In this document: positions 7,927-14,064 of the stretch, one piece after another | How the letters are laid out: the number at the start of each line of letters is the position of its first letter | How positions within the stretch are numbered: position 1 is the stretch's first letter | Assembly: GCA_030588275.1 (NCBI GenBank) | Contig: JAUUYJ010000031.1 | Span: forward strand, 1 to 14,064 | Source: Candidatus Zixiibacteriota bacterium | GTDB lineage: Bacteria; Zixibacteria; MSB-5A5; GN15; JAAZOE01 | DNA length: 14,064 nucleotides | Direction of reading: 5' to 3' | Position numbers and translations under genes: made by a program | Notes under the pieces: generated by a model | Told to the model about the DNA's origin: nothing | Database searches by the model: none | Seen by the model: the letters and a program-made list of their open reading frames with translations, nothing else

Positions 7927-8837
7927 AGCCTGACCTGAAAGTCGATATCGGTGGGGTGATAATAAAAAACCCGGTCATGGTTGCCTCCGGCACCTTTGGG
8001 TACGGCGAGGAATTTGACCAGCATATCAATCTTAATGCACTTGGCGGGATCGTCACCAAATCGATCACGCTTGAAGAACGGCCCGGACACCCAGCCCCGC
8101 GCACCTGCGAAACCAAAGCTGGAATGCTCAACGCCATCGGGCTGGCCAACGTCGGCATCCACCGCTTTATCGAAGAAAAGCTACCGTTTTTGGAAAAGTT
8201 TGATACCGCTATTATCGTCAATGTTGCCGGATCATCGGTCGCCGAATATGTTGAGGTTTGTCGCCTGCTGGAATCAGCCGGTCGGTTTGATATGATTGAG
8301 CTTAATGTTTCCTGCCCCAACGTAGATAAAGGTGGCATCGAGTTTGGAACCGACCCGGAAGCGCTGACAAAAATTGTCAAGGAGATCGTAAAGGCGACGA
8401 CGCGACCGATCATGGTCAAGCTCTCCCCCAACGTCACTTCAATTGTCGATATGGCTAAAGCGGCCCAAAAGGGTGGCGCATCATCAATCTCATTGGTCAA
8501 TACCTTAGTCGGCATGGCGATTGATATCAGGACCAGAAAGCCAATGCTTTCCAACGGTACCGGCGGTTTGTCCGGACCGGCCATCAAGCCGGTAGCGGTG
8601 GCGATGGTACACAAAATTTTTGGAAATATAGATATCCCGATCATCGGCTTGGGTGGCATCTCAAGCTGGGAAGATGCGATTGAATTTATGCTGGTCGGAG
8701 CAACGGCGATCCAGGTCGGAACGGCCAATTTCATCGACCCTACCAGTTCGGTTAAAATCGTAACTGGGTTGGAAAAATATTTAAAGAAAAATAAAATCTC
8801 CGATATCTCGCAACTTGTCGGTCAGGTTAGGAAATAA
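7923..8837 (+). CDS. pyrD: Dihydroorotate dehydrogenase B (NAD+), catalytic subunit PyrD
   Basis: PyrD oxidises dihydroorotate to orotate with FMN, the fourth step of UMP synthesis. The 304-residue length, the absence of a membrane-binding N-terminal extension and the neighbouring pyrK place it in class 1B (cytosolic, NAD-linked). Visible features are the N-terminal NPVMVASGTFGYG (17-29), TKSITLEERPGHPAPR (45-60), the NVSCPNV active-site loop with Cys131 as catalytic base, KLSPN (166-170), NTLVGMAID (193-201), and the FMN phosphate site IIGLGGISS and VQVGT-like AIQVGT (262-267). A GAGGT ribosome-binding site at 7912-7916 lies six bases before the ATG, inside pyrK. The stop is three bases before pyrF. 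Confidence 0.97.
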   Translation: MKPDLKVDIGGVIIKNPVMVASGTFGYGEEFDQHINLNALGGIVTKSITLEERPGHPAPRTCETKAGMLNAIGLANVGIHRFIEEKLPFLEKFDTAIIVNVAGSSVAEYVEVCRLLESAGRFDMIELNVSCPNVDKGGIEFGTDPEALTKIVKEIVKATTRPIMVKLSPNVTSIVDMAKAAQKGGASSISLVNTLVGMAIDIRTRKPMLSNGTGGLSGPAIKPVAVAMVHKIFGNIDIPIIGLGGISSWEDAIEFMLVGATAIQVGTANFIDPTSSVKIVTGLEKYLKKNKISDISQLVGQVRK

Positions 8838-8840
8838 AGA

Positions 8841-9674
8841 ATGAACGCATTAGAAAAATTATCAAGTTCGGTGGAACATCACAAATCGATGCTGTGCGTC
8901 GGCCTCGATGTTGATCCCAAACGGGTTCCGGCCTGTTGTGGTGAAGGGATCAAGGGGATGTGTCAATTTATTCTAAATATTATTGAGGCGACATCTGACA
9001 TCGTGGCCGCTTACAAGCCGAACCTGGCTTTTTACGAAGCGCTTGGTCCGGAAGGATTATCCCTTTTAAAAATGATTCGTGAACGGATTCCGGAAAAAAA
9101 TGTCGTTATCCTGGACGGCAAACGAAATGACATCGGCAACACCGTTGAATTTTATGCCCGGTCTCTGTTTGAAACTTATCAAGCTGATTGGATCACCGTT
9201 AATCCATATATGGGGTACGATTCATTACTACCTTTTCTGGAGTACAAAGAGAAAGGGATTTTTGTGCTATGCCTGACATCCAATCCGGGGGCCAAAGATT
9301 TCCAGCAACTTGAGATGGGAAATCGACCGCTGTACATGCATGTCGCTCACAAGGTGGCATCGTGGAACAAAGATAACAACTGCGGATTGGTGGCCGGTGC
9401 TACCTATCCGGACCAACTCGTCCGCATCAGATCAGCCGCCGAACAGATGCCTCTGTTAATTCCCGGAGTTGGTGCGCAGGGAGGCGATCTGGAAAAAGCG
9501 GTTGCCGGCGGAACCGACAACTTTACCAAACCGGCGATTATTAATGTTTCCCGGTCGGTACTGTATGCCTCATCCGGTGAGGATTTTGATAAGGCGGCGC
9601 GAGCGACGGTGGAGCGGTTGAACGGACAGATTAGAGACCTGCGCAAAAAGCAGAGTTCCCCTCAGACTGGCTGA
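8841..9674 (+). CDS. pyrF: Orotidine 5'-phosphate decarboxylase, long (type 2) form, PyrF
   Basis: PyrF decarboxylates OMP to UMP, the last step of the pathway. The 277 residues and the spacing of motifs fit the longer type 2 branch, rather than the ~230-residue E. coli type. Catalytic residues are in LDGKRNDIGNT (91-101: Asp92, Lys94, Asp97). CVGLDVDP (19-26), YKPNLAFYE (58-66), the late IPGVGAQGGD block and INVSRSVLYAS contribute to phosphate binding. The start ATG is three bases after pyrD, with AGGA (8828-8831) as a weak ribosome-binding site. It is the last gene of the six-gene run; convergent transcription from the other strand starts beyond it. The final ten or so residues are lysine/serine rich and not conserved in type. 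Confidence 0.97.
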   Translation: MNALEKLSSSVEHHKSMLCVGLDVDPKRVPACCGEGIKGMCQFILNIIEATSDIVAAYKPNLAFYEALGPEGLSLLKMIRERIPEKNVVILDGKRNDIGNTVEFYARSLFETYQADWITVNPYMGYDSLLPFLEYKEKGIFVLCLTSNPGAKDFQQLEMGNRPLYMHVAHKVASWNKDNNCGLVAGATYPDQLVRIRSAAEQMPLLIPGVGAQGGDLEKAVAGGTDNFTKPAIINVSRSVLYASSGEDFDKAARATVERLNGQIRDLRKKQSSPQTG

Positions 9675-9745
9675 TAACGACTCAAGGCTTGTGGGTTTGT
9701 AATTTTGGGAACCAGGACGATCTTGAGTTAGTCGTTACAATTTTT
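9675..9745 (+). terminator. Imperfect hairpin between convergent genes, possible pyrF terminator
   Basis: TAACGACTCAAG (9675-9686) pairs with CTTGAGTTAGTCGTTA (9722-9737), giving 12 base pairs interrupted by a 4-base bulge and a 35-base loop. Three bases after the right arm the + strand runs CAATTTTT (T5 at 9741-9745). The left arm begins right after the pyrF stop codon, and the right arm contains the stop codon of the gene on the opposite strand. The stem is AT-rich and the loop is long for an intrinsic terminator, so its strength is doubtful. On the - strand no T-run follows. Confidence 0.4.
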
Positions 9746-10175
9746 GATTTGGTGTCGCGAAGTTTGCGTCATCTATTTCAGCTTTAGAAATTAACGATTC
9801 GATATGGGCAAAAGCCTGCTCTTTTGATCCGAACAGGTTTGGATCTTCTTTCAATCTTTTTTCATATCCCAACTTAACTGTGACACGGGTCATTTTAAAA
9901 CCGTATCGTGCGACTCCACCCGGAATAATATATTCTTTCATCAATCGGGAGGCCTCCTCAGCATAGGCATCTGACAGAGCAGTATCAATCAACAGATTGC
10001 CAATTCCGATAACCAGATAAAATTTCCCAAACCGTTTATACTTCCTAAAAAGCTGGTGATTTAACTCAAAATGGTCTGATAGTTCCTGCTTTGTCCCAAC
10101 ATCTTTTTGGTCGGGAAAATACATATGCATGATCATTCGGTCAGAGTCAAATTCATGTTGGAACAATTTTTCCAA
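9735..10175 (-). CDS. Unrecognised small protein, possibly STAS/SpoIIAA-like fold
   Basis: This 146-codon open frame has no motif I recognise with confidence. It has no signal peptide, membrane helix or cysteine, and is probably cytosolic. From residue 50 the order looks like strand (KFYLVIGIGNLLID), helix (SDAYAEEASRLMKEYI), strand (MTRVTVKLGY), then LFGSKEQAFAHIESLI (114-129). That order resembles STAS-like SpoIIAA-type proteins, which end in a similar 'F-x-x-x-E-x-A' helix; this is pattern resemblance only. The given start is TTG with no good ribosome-binding site. The frame stays open 13 codons further upstream to a stop at 10215-10217, and Met14 or Met16 are possible later starts. GC content is about 40% over 9781-10140 by hand count, against 53-57% in sampled neighbouring lines, which hints at a different origin. 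It stands alone between two terminator-like structures. Confidence 0.65.
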   Translation of the reverse strand: MEKLFQHEFDSDRMIMHMYFPDQKDVGTKQELSDHFELNHQLFRKYKRFGKFYLVIGIGNLLIDTALSDAYAEEASRLMKEYIIPGGVARYGFKMTRVTVKLGYEKRLKEDPNLFGSKEQAFAHIESLISKAEIDDANFATPNQKL

Positions 10176-10198
10176 AACAGGATTCCAGTTTAGAAGTT

Positions 10199-10223
10199 GG
10201 AGATTTCCCTCTCTTTAATCTCC
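10199..10223. repeat. 7-bp perfect inverted repeat upstream of the orphan gene
   Basis: GGAGATT (10199-10205) and AATCTCC (10217-10223) form a perfect inverted repeat around 11 bases, 24 bases upstream of the orphan gene's TTG. On the - strand the first arm carries the AGGAG-like purine run that would be the nearest Shine-Dalgarno. It could therefore be an operator or an RNA hairpin hiding a ribosome-binding site. A 7-bp repeat can easily arise by chance. Confidence 0.3.
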
Positions 10224-10298
10224 TTTCTGGTATCGGCAAAAAACGGCAATTTGTTCACTTTCTATAGAGCTGACCTTTTTTGGCCAACTTACGCCGAT

Positions 10299-10328
10299 AA
10301 AAAAACCCAGGAGGTTTATCCTGGGTTT
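10299..10328 (-). terminator. Strong intrinsic terminator of the recA operon
   Basis: AAACCCAGGA (10303-10312) and TCCTGGGTTT (10319-10328) form a perfect 10-bp stem with a 6-base loop. Read on the - strand, the stem runs into a tract of seven Ts (10305-10299, partly shared with the stem). It starts about 50 bases beyond the recA stop codon. On the + strand the hairpin is followed by a weaker pyrimidine-rich CTCTTATTTCT, so some reverse termination is possible. Confidence 0.92.
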
Positions 10329-10376
10329 CTCTTATTTCTATTTTCAGTTTAACAGGGCAACGAGGCGAAAGATTGA

Positions 10377-11429
10377 TCAGGCCGACTTTGCCTTGATTTT
10401 TTCTTCGACCTTTTCCTCCGCCGGAGCTTCGGCAAAACCCATTTTGACCAAAATCTCCTGCTTAATCTTCGCGGCCAAATCCGGGTTTTCTCCTAAGAAC
10501 AGTTTCACCCGTTCTCGTCCCTGTCCGAGGCGATCGGTCCCGTATGAGAACCACGATCCTGATTTATCGACAATTTCTTCCTGAACACCAATATCCAGCA
10601 GTTCGCCAAGGTGCGAAATCCCGATCCCAAAAGTGATATCAAATTCGGTTTCGCGGAACGGTGGGGCCACTTTGTTTTTGACTACACGGACTCGTGTCCG
10701 GTTGCCAACCATCGTGTCGCCATCTTTGATAGAAGCTATTTTCCGGATATCGAGGCGAATACTGGCGTAAAATTTTAACGCCCGTCCGCCGGTGGTTGTT
10801 TCCGGGTTGCCAAACATAACCCCGATTTTCATCCTGATTTGATTTATAAAGACGATACAGCATTTTGATTTCGCCACAACCCCGGTCAACTTGCGCAGTG
10901 CCTGAGACATCAACCGTGCCTGAAGACCCATGTGCGAATCACCCATCTCGCCTTCGATCTCGGCGCGCGGCACCAAGGCAGCGACCGAGTCGATAACGAT
11001 GATATCAACCGCATTGGAGCGAACCAGCGTTTCGGTAATCTCAAGCGCCTGCTCACCGGTATCCGGCTGAGAGATCAAAAGATTATCAAGGTCAACCCCC
11101 AATGCACGGGAGTACTTGGGGTCGATGGCATGCTCGGCATCGATAAAAGCGGCTGTTCCGCCCAGTTTCTGCGCCTGTGCGATAGCATGCAAAGCGAGTG
11201 TTGTTTTGCCTGAAGATTCCGGTCCGTATATTTCGATAATCCGGCCACGCGGGTAACCGCCGACTCCCAAAGCAACGTCCAACCCCAGCGATCCGGAGGG
11301 GATGACGTCGAGACCGGTCGCGATATCATCGTCGCCCAGTTTCATTATCGAACCTTTGCCAAACTGCTTCTCGATCTGGCTAACCGCCATATCAAGAGCT
11401 TTTTTCTGATCGGGAACTTGAATAGCCAT
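10377..11429 (-). CDS. recA: Recombinase RecA
   Basis: RecA forms ATP-dependent filaments on single-stranded DNA, drives strand exchange and, where LexA exists, triggers its self-cleavage. I start it at the ATG at 11429 (350 residues) because a clear AAGGTGG lies five bases upstream; the GTG three codons earlier falls inside that ribosome-binding site. Walker A GPESSGKT is at 69-76, Walker B IIVID at 143-147, and the L2 DNA-binding loop with FINQIRMKIGVMFGNPETTTGG at about 194-215. The last 20 residues mix Glu and Lys, less acidic than the E. coli tail. No intein is present. It is the last gene of the pgsA-pgpA-cinA-thpR-recA run and is followed by a strong terminator. I saw no convincing LexA box near it. 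Confidence 0.98.
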   Translation of the reverse strand: MAIQVPDQKKALDMAVSQIEKQFGKGSIMKLGDDDIATGLDVIPSGSLGLDVALGVGGYPRGRIIEIYGPESSGKTTLALHAIAQAQKLGGTAAFIDAEHAIDPKYSRALGVDLDNLLISQPDTGEQALEITETLVRSNAVDIIVIDSVAALVPRAEIEGEMGDSHMGLQARLMSQALRKLTGVVAKSKCCIVFINQIRMKIGVMFGNPETTTGGRALKFYASIRLDIRKIASIKDGDTMVGNRTRVRVVKNKVAPPFRETEFDITFGIGISHLGELLDIGVQEEIVDKSGSWFSYGTDRLGQGRERVKLFLGENPDLAAKIKQEILVKMGFAEAPAEEKVEEKIKAKSA

Positions 11430-11434
11430 AACAA

Positions 11435-11441
11435 CCACCTT
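11435..11441 (-). promoter_or_regulatory. recA ribosome-binding site overlapping the thpR stop codon
   Basis: On the - strand the sequence TAAAGGTGGTTGTTATG joins the two genes. TAA (11443-11441) is the thpR stop, AAGGTGG (11441-11435) is the recA Shine-Dalgarno, and ATG begins at 11429 after a five-base spacer. This decides the recA start and implies translational coupling of thpR and recA. Confidence 0.85.
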
Positions 11442-12007
11442 TATTTTAAATCGTAAAGTTTCAGATTTTCGTAAATCGGCCCTTTGGGAGTCAGCGTTGA
11501 CCGCACCAATCCGACCTGATCTAAGATATACTTATTCTTGGCATAATCCAAAAAGTCAAAATTTTCCAAATGAGCGGTTAGCCTTGAATAGTCACCCGGA
11601 CTTTTGACCCGACCGAGAGTCAGATGCGTTCTGAAGGGGCGATGATCGGTTTCAAACCCGAGACGGCCCAGCTTGTCATCAATCGAACCGGCCAGCGAAA
11701 CGGCATTTTCAGCACCATTCAACCCGGCCCAGATGACACGCGGATTGGCCAGATTAGGAAACCCACCCCACTTCGCCAGGCTGACCTCCAGCCGCTCAAT
11801 ATGGCCGACCGTTGAGTACAGCACATCGTCGATCAGGCTGACCCGCTCGTTTTGCGTCTCCCCTAAAAATTTGAGCGTCAGGTGGAGGTTGGCTGGATCG
11901 ACCCACTTGATACCTGATCCGATCCGCCGGGCATCGACCATTAAATGGTCCAGGTCAGATTTAAGCTGGTCTGGCAATAACAGGGCAATAAATAATCTTT
12001 GCGTCAT
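11441..12007 (-). CDS. thpR: RNA 2',3'-cyclic phosphodiesterase ThpR (2H family, LigT-like)
   Basis: This 188-residue protein belongs to the 2H phosphoesterases, which hydrolyse 2',3'-cyclic phosphates on RNA ends; E. coli ThpR can also join tRNA half molecules in vitro. The two HxTx motifs are HLTL at 42-45 (in LHLTLKFLGE) and HLTL at 128-131 (in THLTLGRVK), with the expected spacing. RLFIALLLP (4-12) is the usual first strand. Start ATG has only a weak purine stretch (AAGAAA) before it. A 71-base gap separates it from cinA upstream; I see no convincing promoter there. Its stop lies within the recA ribosome-binding site. The cinA-thpR-recA order occurs in other bacteria, but the physiological reason is not known to me. 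Confidence 0.94.
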   Translation of the reverse strand: MTQRLFIALLLPDQLKSDLDHLMVDARRIGSGIKWVDPANLHLTLKFLGETQNERVSLIDDVLYSTVGHIERLEVSLAKWGGFPNLANPRVIWAGLNGAENAVSLAGSIDDKLGRLGFETDHRPFRTHLTLGRVKSPGDYSRLTAHLENFDFLDYAKNKYILDQVGLVRSTLTPKGPIYENLKLYDLK

Positions 12008-12078
12008 TTTCTTAACCCGGGATTTGGCATGCGAGTAATTAACTAATAAGACAAGAACAACGGTATCACATTCTTCAA

Positions 12079-13317
12079 TTAATTTCCAATTAAAGCCTGG
12101 CGAATCATCTCCAGAGCCCCCGCAGTCGCTTTGAGCCGGTTGATGGTTCGGTCGCTTCCGAGGGTTAGTTTTTTGTGAACAGCCCGGTCAGATGTGGCCA
12201 AACCGATAAAAACGGTTCCGACCGGCTTTTCGTCGGTCCCTCCACCGGGGCCGGCGATACCGGTTATGGAAACGCCCAGGTCGGCACCAACAAGCCGTAC
12301 AACCCCTTGCGCCATCGCTTTTGCACATTCGGCCGAAACCGCCCCAAACCGCTCAATCGTCTCTGGTGGAACAGCCAAATGATCCCTTTTGATGTTGTCG
12401 TCATAGGCGATCACTCCACCCAAGAAATAATCTGATGATCCGGGCAAATTGGTCAACATTCCACCCAACAGGCCACCGGTACAGGATTCGGCTACCGCCA
12501 ACGTTTTTCCTTTTTCCCGAAGCAAATTTCCAACAACCTCTTCCGGCTCAATTTCACCCTCGGTATAGATGACATCCCCAAGCAGGTTGGCGATCCGATC
12601 GGCTAAGATATCAACCCCAGCCTGAACCTCTTCGGCTATCGTCCCCCGTCCCTTGACAACCAGATCAACCCCTCGGTAGGAAGGAAGGTAGGCCAAACTG
12701 ACCCCTTCGGCAAATTTCAGAACCGGTCGTATTTTTTCGGCCAGCACCGACTCCATCGCACCGGACGTCCGCAGAACCCTTCTTATACTGACCAGGTTAC
12801 CAACCCTTTGCTTGAGCAAAGGGATCAATTCCGCATCGGTCATCTCACGCATTTCGCGCGGGACACCCGGCATGGAACAGAATAGCTTATTGCGGTCGGT
12901 AATAACAATCCCCAAAGCAGAGCCGAAACGATTGTCGAGGAATTTGGCACCCTGCGGCAAAAGGGCTTGGTTCTGGTTGATCGGGGGCATGGTGAGACCC
13001 CGTTTTTCAAACCGTATATTTAATTGATCCAAAACTTCTTCATGAAAAATCAGATTCCGCTTGAAGACCTTGCAGATCCCTTTTTTGGTCATGTCATCGT
13101 CGGTTGGTCCCAGCCCACCGGTGGTAATGATGATCTCGGAACGACTCAAGGCGAGATGAAACGATTCAGCCATCCGTTCAATATCGTCTCCGACAGAACT
13201 GATGAAGGTAGCTGGCAAACCGATCCGATCCAGCCGTTCGGCCAGAAAGGTTGCATTGGTATCGACCCGCATTCCATTTAGGAGCTCGTCACCAATGGTT
13301 ATGATTTCAGTCCTCAA
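12079..13317 (-). CDS. cinA: CinA: ADP-ribose pyrophosphatase / NMN deamidase two-domain protein
   Basis: CinA combines an N-terminal MoCF-type COG1058 domain, reported to hydrolyse ADP-ribose, with a C-terminal PncC domain that deamidates nicotinamide mononucleotide for NAD recycling. The 412 residues are full length. Visible are IITIGDELLNG (5-15), TTGGLGPTDDD (65-75), MPGVPREM (149-156), a linker domain to ~250, then AESCTGG (276-282) with the likely catalytic Ser278, Tyr305 and Lys310 in YDDNIK, and GIAGPGGGTDEKPVGTVF (353-370). The start is TTG at 13317; the next in-frame Met (residue 16) would cut off the conserved first strand. It begins six bases after the pgpA stop. In streptococci cinA is co-transcribed with recA and competence-induced, but nothing here shows competence control. 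Confidence 0.96.
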   Translation of the reverse strand: MRTEIITIGDELLNGMRVDTNATFLAERLDRIGLPATFISSVGDDIERMAESFHLALSRSEIIITTGGLGPTDDDMTKKGICKVFKRNLIFHEEVLDQLNIRFEKRGLTMPPINQNQALLPQGAKFLDNRFGSALGIVITDRNKLFCSMPGVPREMREMTDAELIPLLKQRVGNLVSIRRVLRTSGAMESVLAEKIRPVLKFAEGVSLAYLPSYRGVDLVVKGRGTIAEEVQAGVDILADRIANLLGDVIYTEGEIEPEEVVGNLLREKGKTLAVAESCTGGLLGGMLTNLPGSSDYFLGGVIAYDDNIKRDHLAVPPETIERFGAVSAECAKAMAQGVVRLVGADLGVSITGIAGPGGGTDEKPVGTVFIGLATSDRAVHKKLTLGSDRTINRLKATAGALEMIRQALIGN

Positions 13318-13323
13318 ACTGTT

Positions 13324-13809
13324 CTAACCTGCCTGAAAAATAGTTTCAAATCCAAACCACTCTAATTTGTACAACGCCAGAATTGCACCCCAGGTAAAGA
13401 GGTTGGCGTACAGGCCGGCAAAAACATCGTCGAAGGTAATCCCCCAGCCGCGTGGCCACCTTTCACAATATCCGGATGGGAACGGTTTGATAACATCGAA
13501 AAAACGAAACAGGACAAAGGCTCCGAGAAAGACGACCAGATTATGCGGCAGACCGATAACGGCAATAAACATCCCGGCCCATTCGTCGATGACGATGCTT
13601 TTGGAATCGTGCCCCAGATATTTTTCTGCGGCCCCGGCTGACCATACCGAAATAATCGTTGTAACCACCGCGACGGCAGTCATTATCATCCATCCGGTCG
13701 GTAAGAACCAGGCTATAATCCAGGCCGGAATCGTTCCGACAGATCCCGGTACAATTGGGAAATACCCGGAATACAGACCGGTCGCAACGGCAAGAGACAG
13801 TTTTTTCAT
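13324..13809 (-). CDS. pgpA: Phosphatidylglycerophosphatase A, PgpA
   Basis: PgpA removes the phosphate from phosphatidylglycerophosphate to give phosphatidylglycerol at the cytoplasmic membrane. The 161 residues match the family. Diagnostic motifs are PGSVGT (21-26), the metal-binding IDEWAGM (about 74-80), FRFFDVIKPFP (about 101-111) and GITFDDVFAGLYAN (about 122-136). Hydrophobic stretches around 28-60, 78-100 and 125-150 are membrane segments. The start ATG directly abuts the TAA stop of pgsA (TAAATG), with no clear ribosome-binding site, so it is probably coupled to pgsA, whose product makes its substrate. This pairing explains the function of both genes well. Confidence 0.95.
   Translation of the reverse strand: MKKLSLAVATGLYSGYFPIVPGSVGTIPAWIIAWFLPTGWMIMTAVAVVTTIISVWSAGAAEKYLGHDSKSIVIDEWAGMFIAVIGLPHNLVVFLGAFVLFRFFDVIKPFPSGYCERWPRGWGITFDDVFAGLYANLFTWGAILALYKLEWFGFETIFQAG
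13327..13330 (-). promoter_or_regulatory. Weak ribosome-binding site for the TTG start of cinA
   Basis: On the - strand AGGT (13330-13327) precedes the TTG at 13317 by nine bases and overlaps the end of pgpA, whose TAG stop is 13326-13324. The match is only four bases, so the start is supported mainly by conservation of the protein's first residues. Confidence 0.4.
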
Positions 13810-14064
13810 TTATTTAAGTACCGCCTTAATAATTGATCCGTTTTTTATCAGGTAATCGATCCCGGTCAAAATTGTCACAACGGTGGTGACTAGCATCATC
13901 CAGTCAAAAATTTGAATCACCAAAACCGATTCAAAAAAGTTACCGTCATAGCCAATCGCCGGAAGGATCGTTTTCAGATTGATATATAGTAAAATTGCGA
14001 CGATTGTAACCATCTGCAAAACCGTTTTGAGTTTGGCGGTCGTCGTAGGAGAGATCACCACGCC
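13810..14064 (-). CDS. pgsA: CDP-diacylglycerol-glycerol-3-phosphate 3-phosphatidyltransferase PgsA, C-terminal part
   Basis: Only the last ~84 residues are inside the window; the frame is open to the right edge, so the GTG at 14061 is not the start. The segment reads VVISPTTTAKLKTVLQM, matching the post-catalytic K-x-K-T-x-x-Q region of PgsA, followed by two or three hydrophobic membrane helices and a short basic tail. The CDP-alcohol phosphotransferase motif lies outside the window. PgsA makes phosphatidylglycerophosphate, the substrate of the adjoining pgpA product. The assignment rests on this short region plus context; another CDP-alcohol phosphatidyltransferase is possible but less likely. 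Confidence 0.82.
   Translation of the reverse strand, partial: GVVISPTTTAKLKTVLQMVTIVAILLYINLKTILPAIGYDGNFFESVLVIQIFDWMMLVTTVVTILTGIDYLIKNGSIIKAVLK

Noticed and set aside
7841..8734. A 297-codon open frame on the - strand opposite pyrK/pyrD
   Set aside because: It lies almost wholly antisense to pyrD, whose motifs are intact. The translation has no recognisable domain. Long antisense frames are expected opposite codon-biased genes.
10270..10292. Promoter for the orphan gene (TTGGCC with TATAGA on the - strand)
   Set aside because: The spacer is only 15 bases and TTGGCC is a weak -35; the TTGGCCAA part is a short palindrome likely due to chance.
12008..12078. SOS (LexA) box or promoter for thpR-recA
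   Set aside because: I found no good match to the E. coli or Gram-positive SOS box consensus, nor a -35/-10 pair with acceptable spacing; the TTGAAG at the start of the gap has no partner.
1..14064. tRNA or rRNA genes, CRISPR array, insertion sequence, phage, defence or toxin-antitoxin system
   Set aside because: No repeats with regular spacers, no cloverleaf, no transposase or integrase motifs and no defence-type domains were seen on either strand.

Overview
The window (about 50% GC by eye) is compact, ordinary-looking bacterial chromosome. Two gene blocks converge on one isolated small gene. The source is probably a Gram-negative from the FCB or a related candidate-phylum lineage, something like Zixibacteria. 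That guess rests on the very large TPR lipoprotein with an N-terminal pattern resembling FCB gliding/secretion lipoproteins, its TonB-type C-terminus, the PyrK-dependent class 1B dihydroorotate dehydrogenase, and the pgsA-pgpA-cinA-thpR-recA order. Nothing here fixes the taxonomy.

Left block, + strand, 1-9674. A truncated phosphosugar mutase (glmM-like) is followed 14 bases later by glmS; together they would carry amino-sugar synthesis towards UDP-GlcNAc. After an 85-base gap comes a tightly packed run of six genes: sirtuin deacylase, COG1313-type radical SAM protein, 993-residue TPR/TonB-C lipoprotein, pyrK, pyrD and pyrF. The junctions are overlaps of 26, 8, 4 and 4 bases and then a 3-base gap, so they are almost certainly co-transcribed and translationally coupled. 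PyrK and PyrD form the NAD-linked dihydroorotate dehydrogenase, and PyrF finishes UMP synthesis. The first three genes have no known role in pyrimidine synthesis.

Middle, 9675-10376. An inverted repeat fills the space between the convergent stop codons of pyrF and a 146-codon unrecognised gene on the - strand. That gene is clearly poorer in GC (about 40% by hand count) than its neighbours. A strong intrinsic terminator for the recA operon separates it from recA.

Right block, - strand, 14064-10377, read right to left: pgsA (truncated by the window edge), pgpA, cinA, thpR, recA. It combines the last two steps of phosphatidylglycerol synthesis with nucleotide/NMN salvage (CinA), a 2H phosphoesterase and the recombinase RecA. 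The thpR stop codon lies inside the recA ribosome-binding site.

I found no tRNA, rRNA, CRISPR array, insertion sequence, phage gene or toxin-antitoxin pair, and no gene-free stretch longer than 300 bases. Most genes are well-known housekeeping families. The parts most worth a second look are the sirtuin/radical SAM/TPR-TonB trio ahead of the pyr genes, the lipoprotein's architecture, and the AT-rich orphan gene.
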